A model generated the notes under the pieces. The model had not been told where the DNA came from, made no database searches, and worked only from the letters and a program-made list of their open reading frames with translations. A stretch of 16,347 nucleotides of DNA from assembly GCA_900320765.1 (NCBI GenBank), contig ONTN01000012.1:4286-20632 (forward strand), written 5' to 3'. Below are positions 7,228 through 12,805 of this stretch, piece after piece (the first letter of the stretch is position 1; each line of letters starts with the position of its first letter). Source of the stretch: an uncultured Eubacteriales bacterium. Its GTDB lineage: Bacteria > Bacillota > Clostridia > Oscillospirales > Oscillospiraceae. Position numbers and translations under genes: made by a program.

Positions 7228-8157
7228 TTAACCGTCCTTTCCGGTTATCTCCGTGATATCGTAGGGCGTGGCCTGGTAGACGAAATAGTTGAGCCAGTTT
7301 GAGTAAAGCAGGTTCGCGTGGCTCCTCCAGGTGACGGCGACGGGCTTTTCCGGGTCGTCGTCCTCGAAATAGTTCTTCGGTATCTCAATCGGAAGACCAA
7401 GGTTCTTGTCGCGCAGGTACTCGTTTTTCAGGGTGTCCGCGTCGTACTCGGAATGGCCAGTGATGAAGACCTGCCGCCCGCCCTCGGTGAACATGGCGTA
7501 TATCCCCGCCTCCTCGCTCGATGCGATGATGCGGACCGAAGGGACCTTTTCCACGTCCTCGCGCCGTACCGTTGTGTGGCGGGAGTGCGGAGCCATAAAA
7601 ACGTCGTCAAAGCCGCGGAGCAGTATCGGGTTTTTATACTCCACCCTGTGCGGGAAAACGCCGAAGAGCTTTTTCGGTAGGTCGACCTTCGGGATTCCGT
7701 AGTGGTAGTAAAGCCCGGCCTGAGCGCCCCAGCAGATGTGAAATGTGCTCGTGACGTGCGACTTGGACCACTCCATTATCTCGCAGAGCTCGTCCCAGTA
7801 CTCTACCTCCTCGAAGGGCAGGTGCTCCACGGGAGCGCCGGTTATGATGAGCCCGTCGAAGGTCTTGTGCCGAACGTCGTCGAAGGTTTTGTAAAAGGCG
7901 AGCATATGCTCCTCGGATACGTGGCTCGCTTTGTGTGTCTTCGTCTGAAGGAGCTCAAGCTCCACCTGCAGCGGAGTGTTGCCCAAAAGGCGGGAGAGCT
8001 GGGTCTCGGTCGCTATCTTCGTGGGCATAAGATTAAGAAGGGCTATTCTTAAGGGGCGGATATCCTGAGTCGTGGCGCGGGATTCCGCCATCACGAATAT
8101 GTTTTCTTTTTTAAGAGTTTGAGCGGCAGGCAGCCCCTCGGGTATTTTTATAGGCAT
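7228..8157 (-). CDS. metA: homoserine O-acetyltransferase of the MetA family
   Basis: Acylates homoserine in the first committed step of methionine synthesis. It has 309 residues, the family's usual length, and the catalytic set is intact: Cys142 in ICWGAQAG, and His235 and Glu237 in GHSEY. Residue 111 is Glu (ITGAPVEHLPF). In Bacillus cereus MetA, Glu111 selects acetyl-CoA whereas Gly111 selects succinyl-CoA, so O-acetylhomoserine is the predicted product despite the usual 'succinyltransferase' label. This agrees with the upstream neighbour metY, which uses O-acetylhomoserine. The ATG has an AGGGGTGAT Shine-Dalgarno preceded by an intercistronic hairpin. Second gene of the metY-metA-mscS-DUF1622 operon. 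Confidence 0.95.
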   Translation of the reverse strand: MPIKIPEGLPAAQTLKKENIFVMAESRATTQDIRPLRIALLNLMPTKIATETQLSRLLGNTPLQVELELLQTKTHKASHVSEEHMLAFYKTFDDVRHKTFDGLIITGAPVEHLPFEEVEYWDELCEIMEWSKSHVTSTFHICWGAQAGLYYHYGIPKVDLPKKLFGVFPHRVEYKNPILLRGFDDVFMAPHSRHTTVRREDVEKVPSVRIIASSEEAGIYAMFTEGGRQVFITGHSEYDADTLKNEYLRDKNLGLPIEIPKNYFEDDDPEKPVAVTWRSHANLLYSNWLNYFVYQATPYDITEITGKDG

Positions 8158-8166
8158 TAGGTATCA

Positions 8167-8192
8167 CCCCTGAATACGGGGGCATTGCCCCC
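8167..8192 (-). promoter_or_regulatory. metY-metA intercistronic hairpin with alternative pairing to the metA RBS
   Basis: Read on the minus strand, GGGGGC (8192-8187) pairs with GCCCCC (8183-8178) over a 3-nt loop, beginning 3 nt after the metY stop. The same CCCC run can instead pair with GGGG of the metA Shine-Dalgarno (8170-8167). The two stems exclude each other. No T-run follows on the minus strand, so it is not a terminator for this operon. The T-rich side lies on the plus strand (8193-8206), where it could stop antisense transcripts. Confidence 0.4.
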
Positions 8193-8194
8193 TT

Positions 8195-9466
8195 TTAAAT
8201 TTTTTCGAGCGCCTGAGCGATGTCGGAGATAAGATCCTCCGCGTCCTCAAGGCCGCAGCTCATTCTGACAAGGTCGGGGCTTACGCCGGCGGCGATAAGC
8301 TCCTCATCGTTCATCTGCCTGTGTGTCGCGCTCGCGGGATGCAGGCAGCAGGTGCGGGCGTCGGCGACGTGGGTCTCGATGGCGGCAAGGCGGAGATTTT
8401 TCATAAAGGCCTCGGCTGCGGCTCTTCCGCCCTTGACGCCGAAGCTTACGACTCCGCAGGAGCCGTTCGGCAGGTACTTTTCGGCAAGAGCGTGATACCT
8501 GTCGCCGGGAAGCCCGCAGTAATTGACCCAGCCGACCTTGGGATGGGAAGAGAGAAATTCGGCGACGCGCTGCCCGTTCTCGCAGTGGCGCGCCATCCTG
8601 ACGTGCAGGCTCTCGAGCCCGAGATTGAGGTAAAAGGCGCTCTGCGGCGAGGGCGTTGAGCCGAAGTCGCGCATAAGCTGGGCGGTGGCCTTCGTGATAT
8701 AGGCGCCCTCTAACCCGAACTTCTCCGCGTAGGTTATCCCGTGGTAGCTCTCGTCCGGCGTCGTAAGGCCGGGGAATTTATCCGCGTGCTTGAGCCAGTC
8801 GAATTTTCCGCTGTCGACTATGCAGCCGCCGACGGAGACCCCGTGACCGTCCATATACTTCGTGGTGGAGTGGGTGACGATGTCGGCGCCCCACTCGATG
8901 GGGCGGCAGTTTACCGGGGTCGCAAAGGTGTTGTCAATTATGAGGGGGACGCCGTGACTGTGCGCGGCGCGGGCGAATTTCTCAATGTCAAGCACCGTGA
9001 GAGCGGGGTTCGCTATCGTCTCGCCGAATACCGCCTTGGTGTTCGGCCTGAAGGCGGCGTTGAGCTCCTCGTCGGAGCAGTCAGGGGACACAAAGGTAAA
9101 ATCAACGCCCATCTTTTTCATAGTAACAGCGAACAGGTTGTACGTGCCGCCGTATATGGTGGAGGAGGAGACAACGTGATCTCCGGCTGTCGCTATATTG
9201 AAAACGGCGAAGAAGTTAGCTGCCTGACCCGAGCTTGTGAGCATGGCGGCCGTGCCGCCCTCCAGCTTCGCTATCTTAGCCGCGACGAAGTCGCAGGTGG
9301 GGTTCTGCAGGCGCGAATAGAAATAGCCCGAGGCCTCAAGGTCAAAAAGCTGGCCCATGTGCTCAGAAGTATCGTATTTGAAAGTGGTGCTCTGGATTAT
9401 AGGGATCTGACGGGGCTCGCCGTTTTTCGGCGTGTATCCGCCCTGTACGCAATCGGTACCGATCAT
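8195..9466 (-). CDS. metY: O-acetylhomoserine sulfhydrylase (PLP enzyme)
   Basis: Makes homocysteine directly from O-acetylhomoserine and sulfide. It belongs to the Cys/Met-metabolism PLP family; 423 residues is normal for MetY and longer than cystathionine gamma-synthases (~380). The PLP lysine is Lys203 in HSTTKYMDGHG. Other family marks are IIQSTTFKY, SGYFYSRLQNPT, SSGQAANF (79-86) and LIIDNTFATP (175-184). The ATG has a very strong AGGGAGGAAG RBS upstream. Together with the Glu111-type MetA this forms a two-step direct sulfhydrylation route. The promoter lies in the left arm of the inverted repeat next door. There is no room for a SAM riboswitch or T-box in the ~33-nt predicted leader. 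Confidence 0.93.
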   Translation of the reverse strand: MIGTDCVQGGYTPKNGEPRQIPIIQSTTFKYDTSEHMGQLFDLEASGYFYSRLQNPTCDFVAAKIAKLEGGTAAMLTSSGQAANFFAVFNIATAGDHVVSSSTIYGGTYNLFAVTMKKMGVDFTFVSPDCSDEELNAAFRPNTKAVFGETIANPALTVLDIEKFARAAHSHGVPLIIDNTFATPVNCRPIEWGADIVTHSTTKYMDGHGVSVGGCIVDSGKFDWLKHADKFPGLTTPDESYHGITYAEKFGLEGAYITKATAQLMRDFGSTPSPQSAFYLNLGLESLHVRMARHCENGQRVAEFLSSHPKVGWVNYCGLPGDRYHALAEKYLPNGSCGVVSFGVKGGRAAAEAFMKNLRLAAIETHVADARTCCLHPASATHRQMNDEELIAAGVSPDLVRMSCGLEDAEDLISDIAQALEKI

Positions 9467-9505
9467 TTTATTCTTCCTCCCTTGAGATTTTTACACATTA
9501 TAATA

Positions 9506-9534
9506 ATATTACCATTCTTGAGGTTAAAACGCAA
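9506..9534 (-). promoter_or_regulatory. predicted metY operon promoter in the left inverted-repeat arm
   Basis: Reading leftward, the -35 is TTGCGT (9534-9529), the spacer is 17 bp and the -10 is TAATAT (9511-9506) preceded by TGG (extended -10). The start would fall near 9499, giving a ~33-nt leader to the metY ATG. It mirrors the rpiB promoter. An overlapping alternative -10, TATAAT (9502-9497), exists but lacks a good -35. Confidence 0.6.
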
Positions 9535-9566
9535 GATTAGTTTTGCTCATTAAGATGAGACCAATT
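9509..9566. repeat. left arm of the long inverted repeat
   Basis: It is complementary to 10180-10237. From the outside inward it has 11 perfect bases (9509-9519), a 6-base block that mostly differs (9520-9525), a 33-base core with one mismatch (9526-9558) and 6 of 8 matching bases (9559-9566). The outer 11 bases and the core contain the metY promoter elements. Confidence 0.9.
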
Positions 9567-9576
9567 AGCTTGCTCG

Positions 9577-9854
9577 GGAGCAATGCAGCTGTACATTTTC
9601 TCTCTTTGCGTTCTGCAAAGAGAGAAAAGTACCAAAAGAGAGAAACAGACCAGGGGGCTTCGTCAAGACGCCCCCTGGACCCGCCTTGCCATTAGCCGAA
9701 TCTGTGCCGCAAAGGACGGCGGCCCACATTCGGATGGCTGCGGTGCCGGAACTATCGCTTTATCCTCCTTGGCGTCGGCGCGATAGCTCCGGCCCCCCAT
9801 TATACTTGGCAGCACAGCAATTTTTACTCAGCTAAAATCGAATGGCATTGCTCC
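9577..9854. repeat. nested inverted-repeat module A
   Basis: GGAGCAATGC (9577-9586) is exactly repeated in inverse at 9845-9854; one base further out mismatches and the next matches again. The module holds the 9596-9628, 9650-9678, 9696-9733 and 9745-9793 hairpins. It looks like an independent repeat unit inserted in, or forming half of, the larger element. Confidence 0.5.
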
Positions 9855-9913
9855 TGTTTCCGCGGAAGCTTCGCCTGACGGCTTGCGACCGCTACGTACT
9901 CTTTATTCGCTCT

Positions 9914-10118
9914 AACCTCATCAGTCAGCTGCGCTGACAGCTTCCCCAAAGGGGAAGCCTTTTGAATTGTTGTCCGCCTTTGGCGGACTCATCTAAAAGC
10001 CTTCCCCTTCGGGACGCGACGCGTTAAGCAAATCTGCCAGTGGCAGATTTGTAGCCAAAGCGGGAAGCGAGCTATGCTCGCGCCCGTGGGGACCGCGCTC
10101 CGCGCGGTGGATGAGGTT
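9914..10118. repeat. nested inverted-repeat module B
   Basis: AACCTCATC (9914-9922) is exactly repeated in inverse at 10110-10118, enclosing 205 bp made of successive hairpins: GTCAGC/GCTGAC, GCTTCCCC/GGGGAAGC, GTCCGCC/GGCGGAC, CAAATCTGCCA/TGGCAGATTTG, GCGAGC/GCTCGC and ACCGCGC/GCGCGGT. From memory, similar palindromic units (CTCATCAGTCAGC, then TTCCCC..GGGGAA, ending GGTGGATGAGG) are frequent between genes in Oscillospirales genomes. I cannot verify that here. Confidence 0.55.
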
Positions 10119-10179
10119 GTCTCGTATTTTCGGCGACCGAAAAGAGAGAAATGAACGAATAACTAACTTATAAAGAATA

Positions 10180-10237
10180 AATCGGTATCATCTTAATGAG
10201 CAAAGCTAATCTTGCGTTTTAGGATGAAGAATGGTAA
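10180..10237. repeat. right arm of the long inverted repeat
   Basis: Counterpart of 9509-9566. The AAGAATGGTAA segment (10227-10237) and the 33-bp core (10188-10220) carry the rpiB promoter in the opposite orientation to that of metY. Confidence 0.9.
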
Positions 10238-10240
10238 AAT
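10212..10240 (+). promoter_or_regulatory. predicted rpiB operon promoter in the right inverted-repeat arm
   Basis: The -35 is TTGCGT (10212-10217), the spacer is 17 bp and the -10 is TAAAAT (10235-10240) preceded by TGG (extended -10). The start would fall near 10247, 23 nt before the rpiB ATG, leaving room for the GGAGG RBS at 10257-10261. It has the same -35, spacer and TGG as the metY promoter on the other arm. Confidence 0.65.
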
Positions 10241-10269
10241 CGGCATATAAACTAACGGAGGTCGAGAAT

Positions 10270-10716
10270 ATGAAAATCGCATTGGGCTGTGACCACGGGG
10301 GCTTTGAGCTGAAGGAAAAAATCAAGGCGCATCTTGTGGAAAAGGGCTATGAGACCGAGGATTTCGGCTGCTATTCCAAGGACAGCGTGCACTATCCCGA
10401 ATTCGGGGCTAAGGCCGCCCGCGCGGTGCAGAGCGGCGAGTGCGAGCGCGGGATAGTCGTCTGCACTACCGGCATCGGCATTTCCATCTCGGCAAATAAG
10501 GTCAGGGGTGTGCGCTGCGCTCTCTGCGCCGATTCATGGTCTGCCGAGATGACAAGGCGGCATAACGATGCGAATATGCTGGCGCTCGGCGCAGGAGTCG
10601 TCGGCGCGAATCTCGCGCTCAGGATAGTGGATACCTTCCTGAACACGGAATTTGAGGGCGGCAGGCACGCCGTCCGCGTCGGTATGATAACCGACATCGA
10701 AGAGGGAAGGCTCTGA
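10270..10716 (+). CDS. rpiB: ribose-5-phosphate isomerase B (RpiB/LacAB family)
   Basis: Interconverts ribose 5-phosphate and ribulose 5-phosphate in the pentose phosphate pathway. It has 148 residues, the family's usual size. DHGG (8-11), the catalytic Cys65 in VCTTGIGISISANK, and His98 with Asn99 in RRHNDANMLALG are present. The usual CGTG motif reads CTTG here; the Gly-to-Thr change keeps the catalytic cysteine. The start at 10270 is set by GGAGG (10257-10261). An in-frame ATG at 10231 overlaps the predicted -10 and lacks an RBS. The stop overlaps the next start by one base (TGATG). Allose-6-phosphate or related isomerases share this fold, so the exact sugar is not certain. Confidence 0.93.
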   Translation: MKIALGCDHGGFELKEKIKAHLVEKGYETEDFGCYSKDSVHYPEFGAKAARAVQSGECERGIVVCTTGIGISISANKVRGVRCALCADSWSAEMTRRHNDANMLALGAGVVGANLALRIVDTFLNTEFEGGRHAVRVGMITDIEEGRL

Positions 10717-10925
10717 TGGCAAGGGACAGCAGGGTATATCACGTCCGCAGCCCGTGGAGGACGGCGGCTGCCGTGACGGCGATAGTGCTTGTCGCCGCGC
10801 TGATAATCGCCGCTTCAATCTTCTTCGGCTTCAGGAAATATATCGTTTACACCGACGACGGGGTGAGGCTTGAGGTGCCGTGGCTTCAGGAGGAGCCTCA
10901 AAACGAGGCGTCAGGCGAAGAATGA
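10716..10925 (+). CDS. small single-TM membrane protein, unknown
   Basis: 69 residues with a basic N-terminus (ARDSRVYHVRSPWR), one membrane helix (about 17-40), then RKYIVYTDDGVRLEVPWL and an acidic tail. The YIVYTDDGVRLE segment after a helix is reminiscent of the N-terminal anchor of some Clostridial putative glycoside hydrolases (DUF4015-like), but the catalytic part is absent. This is either a stand-alone small protein or a relic. It is coupled on both sides, by TGATG with rpiB and ATGA with apbE, and a GAGGGAAGG RBS precedes it, which argues that it is expressed. Confidence 0.65.
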   Translation: MARDSRVYHVRSPWRTAAAVTAIVLVAALIIAASIFFGFRKYIVYTDDGVRLEVPWLQEEPQNEASGEE

Positions 10926-11926
10926 GAAGGTCAGCGGCGATCATAGCCGTTCTTATTATGCTGCTGACGGTTTCGTCCTGCGCTAATTCGGAGAAGACGG
11001 CGGAGTTTTTCGCTATGGATACCTATATGTCCGTGAAGGCCTACGGCGGCGGAGACGCAGTTGATGAGGCGGAGGCTCTCGTCTTCGAGCTTGAGCGGAA
11101 GCTCTCGATAACGGACGGCTTGAGCGAGATATCTGCGGTGAATGAGGCTGGCTCGGCTCAGGTATCTCAAGAGACGGCGGAGCTTGTTGCCTCGGCTCTC
11201 GGCCTATGTGAGTTAAGCGGAGGCGCTCTCGATATAAGCGTATATCCCGTGACACGGGCGTGGGGCTTTACGGCGGGGGAATACCGCGTTCCTCAGGAAG
11301 CCGAGCTTGAGAAGCTTCTCCGGCTTGTTGACTATACTAAAGTAAAGGTATCCGGCGATACCGTCTCTCTCGGCGAGGGTATGCTTATCGACCTCGGCGC
11401 CGTGGCAAAGGGGTACGCGGGGGACAGAGTGACCGAGCTACTGCGCTCTCACGGGGTGAAGTCCGCAATAATAAACCTCGGCGGCAACGTGCAGTGCCTC
11501 GGGCGAAAGCCGGACGGCAGCAGATGGAAGATCGGCGTTCAGGACCCTGCCGGCTCGGGGTACGTCGGCGTTATCGAGGCCGAGGACGAGGCCGTTATCA
11601 CGAGCGGAGGCTATGAGCGCTTTTTCGTGGAGGACGGGAAGACCTACTGGCATATAATCGACCCGTCCGACGGGAGACCCGCCGACAGCGGGCTAATATC
11701 CGTGACCGTGGTCGGGAAAAGCGGCCTTGCCTGCGATGGGCTCAGCACAGCGCTTTTTGTTATGGGAAAAGAAAAAGCCGCCGGGCTGTGGCGTGAGAAT
11801 GGCGGCTTTGAGGCCGCTTTCGTCACCGAAAACGGGGATATTATAATTACAGAGGGGCTTTCCGGCCGCTTTACCACTTCAGGCGGGCGGAAGGTCAGCG
11901 AGGTGATACGCCGGGATGAAAACTAA
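10922..11926 (+). CDS. apbE: FAD:protein FMN transferase, ApbE family lipoprotein
   Basis: Attaches FMN covalently to threonine of extracytoplasmic flavoproteins, with FAD as donor and Mg2+ required. It has 334 residues. The N-terminus MRRSAAIIAVLIMLLTVSSC has a lipobox ending at Cys20, so it is a predicted lipoprotein on the outer face of the membrane. Family motifs are FFAMDTYMSV (29-38), ALDISVYPV (102-110), IDLGAVAKGYAGDRV (156-170), INLGGNV (184-190), HIIDPSDGRP (244-253) and CDGLSTALFVMG (271-282), the last two including likely metal ligands. The start at 10922 was chosen for the ATGA overlap and the lipoprotein signal that follows; a longer start at 10880 would spoil the signal. It overlaps the next gene by 11 bp. 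The Listeria homologue FmnB works in extracellular electron transfer. Confidence 0.93.
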   Translation: MRRSAAIIAVLIMLLTVSSCANSEKTAEFFAMDTYMSVKAYGGGDAVDEAEALVFELERKLSITDGLSEISAVNEAGSAQVSQETAELVASALGLCELSGGALDISVYPVTRAWGFTAGEYRVPQEAELEKLLRLVDYTKVKVSGDTVSLGEGMLIDLGAVAKGYAGDRVTELLRSHGVKSAIINLGGNVQCLGRKPDGSRWKIGVQDPAGSGYVGVIEAEDEAVITSGGYERFFVEDGKTYWHIIDPSDGRPADSGLISVTVVGKSGLACDGLSTALFVMGKEKAAGLWRENGGFEAAFVTENGDIIITEGLSGRFTTSGGRKVSEVIRRDEN

Positions 11927-12281
11927 GGCCCTCGTTATAATCATAGCCGTCGTATTGGCGATAAGTCTCGCTGCCTCGGCTATCCTCTACTTCGGCGGAG
12001 AGAGGAAGACGGCGAATATTTACGTTGACGGGAAGCTCTACCGTTCGATCGACCTTGCCGCCGTGACGGAGGCGCAGACCTTTACCGTGGAGACGGAAAG
12101 GGGGAGAAACGTAATCGAGGTCGAGCGCGGCAGGATCAGGGTCAGCGAGGCGGACTGCCCGGACAGGGTCTGCATGCGCTCGGGCTGGCTTTCCGAGGGG
12201 GATATCCCGATAGTCTGCCTGCCGCACGGGCTCGTTATCCGGCTCTCGTCCGGCGGCGAAGTGGATTCTGTTTCGAGGTGA
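11916..12281 (+). CDS. NusG domain II membrane-anchored protein (EetA-like)
   Basis: 121 residues with an N-terminal membrane anchor (about 5-26) and an extracytoplasmic NusG-II domain. Marks are NIYVDGKLYRSIDL, then ADCPDRVCMRSGWL with Cys81 and Cys86, and PIVCLPHGLVIRL with Cys101 and His104. Proteins of this architecture lie next to ApbE and Gx-transporter genes in many Firmicutes and, as I recall, correspond to EetA of the Listeria/Lactobacillus extracellular electron transfer locus. Biochemical function is unknown. The ATG lies within the end of apbE, with AGGTGA upstream (11901-11906) as a possible RBS. Confidence 0.85.
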   Translation: MKTKALVIIIAVVLAISLAASAILYFGGERKTANIYVDGKLYRSIDLAAVTEAQTFTVETERGRNVIEVERGRIRVSEADCPDRVCMRSGWLSEGDIPIVCLPHGLVIRLSSGGEVDSVSR

Positions 12282-12285
12282 GAGC

Positions 12286-12774
12286 TTGAACGTTAAAAGA
12301 ATAGCGCGGGACGCCGTTCTAACGGCTCTCGCCCTTATTATTTTCATAGTGGAGCTGCAGATACCGCCCATTACCCCTGTGCCCGGCGTCAAGCTCGGGC
12401 TTGCGAACGTAGTTACCGTGGCGGCGCTCTTCCTTTTCGGCCCGTGGGACGCGGGAGCTATCCTGATACTGAGGATACTGCTCGGAGCCGCGTTTTCGTC
12501 GAATCCGTCCGCTCTTATTTACAGCCTTGCGGGCGGGGCGCTCTCGTTTGCGGCGCTACTTCTTATGCAAAAAATCGTGAATAAGAGGCAGATATGGGCA
12601 GCCAGCGCGATAAGCGCGGCATTTCACAATCTGGGTCAGATAGCGGCCGCCGTGCTGATAACCCGCACCCCGGCACTCTTCGCCTATCTCCCCGTACTGA
12701 CGGCGGCGGGTATAATAGCGGGCCTCGTGACAGGCTCTGCCGCCCAGCTCGCCGTAAACAGAATAAAAAAATGA
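12286..12774 (+). CDS. Gx transporter family membrane protein (EetB / 'heptaprenyl diphosphate synthase component I' family)
   Basis: 162 residues with about five hydrophobic segments. The opening NVKRIARDAVLTALALIIF and the motifs IPPITPVPGVKLGLANVVT (27-45), GAILILRILLGAAF and SLAGGALSF are typical of the family often annotated as heptaprenyl diphosphate synthase component I. It resembles the S-components of ECF vitamin transporters more than an enzyme. The start is TTG at 12286, with GAGGTG (12275-12280) just upstream overlapping the previous stop. It is the last gene of the rpiB operon. In electron-transfer loci the equivalent gene is, from memory, eetB; the prenyl synthase partner is not in this window. 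Confidence 0.85.
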   Translation: MNVKRIARDAVLTALALIIFIVELQIPPITPVPGVKLGLANVVTVAALFLFGPWDAGAILILRILLGAAFSSNPSALIYSLAGGALSFAALLLMQKIVNKRQIWAASAISAAFHNLGQIAAAVLITRTPALFAYLPVLTAAGIIAGLVTGSAAQLAVNRIKK

Positions 12775-12805
12775 CCGCAGCATTTGCCGCTGCGGTCTGA
12801 TTTTT
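12773..12805 (+). terminator. bidirectional terminator between the Gx gene and the helicase gene
   Basis: A 9-bp stem, GACCGCAGC (12773-12781) with GCTGCGGTC (12789-12797), has a T-run at 12801-12805 on the plus side and an A-run at 12765-12771 that serves as a T-run on the minus strand. The hairpin includes the Gx stop codon, and the plus-strand T-run overlaps the helicase stop (12804-12806). Confidence 0.88.

Larger units (their letters stand above)
9509..10237. mobile_element. 729-bp hairpin-rich element bounded by 58-bp imperfect inverted arms (MITE-like or repeat mosaic)
   Basis: This fills almost all of the gap between metY and rpiB. It contains no convincing gene and no transposase. 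The arms are 9509-9566 and 10180-10237, with 51 of 58 positions complementary. The core of each arm is 33 bp (9526-9558 with 10188-10220) with one mismatch (9541/10205). Inside are two nested inverted-repeat modules and at least ten hairpins. The strongest are 9596-9628 (14-bp stem), 9650-9678 (9-bp stem plus an inner CGTC/GACG), 9745-9793 (13 of 14 pairs), 9940-9958, 9972-9988, 10029-10051 (11-bp stem), 10067-10081, 10092-10108 and 10127-10143. The layout suggests a non-autonomous mobile element or a pile-up of short palindromic repeats. No clear target duplication is visible: the core arms are flanked by AGGTT and AGGAT, an imperfect match. Confidence 0.6.

Noticed and set aside
8741..9553. 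270-codon plus-strand frame across metY
   Set aside because: Antisense to a clear metY; composition-driven, with no recognisable domain.
9467..9560. SAM riboswitch or T-box leader before metY
   Set aside because: The predicted leader is only ~33 nt and shows no S-box or T-box sequence; regulation must act elsewhere.
9583..9786. 67-codon frame inside the repeat element
   Set aside because: It runs through hairpin arms and has no RBS; the protein is just the translation of repeats.
9596..10143. possible CRISPR array or tRNA cluster because of many short hairpins
   Set aside because: The hairpins differ from one another and have no regular direct repeat and spacer pattern; none folds as a tRNA cloverleaf or has a T-loop.
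10231..10269. longer start for rpiB at 10231
   Set aside because: This ATG lies before the predicted -10, has no RBS, and RpiB proteins begin directly with MKIALGCDH.
10880..10921. longer start for apbE at 10880
   Set aside because: It would put 14 residues before a well-formed lipoprotein signal and overlap the upstream gene in another frame; the ATG at 10922 with ATGA overlap is better.
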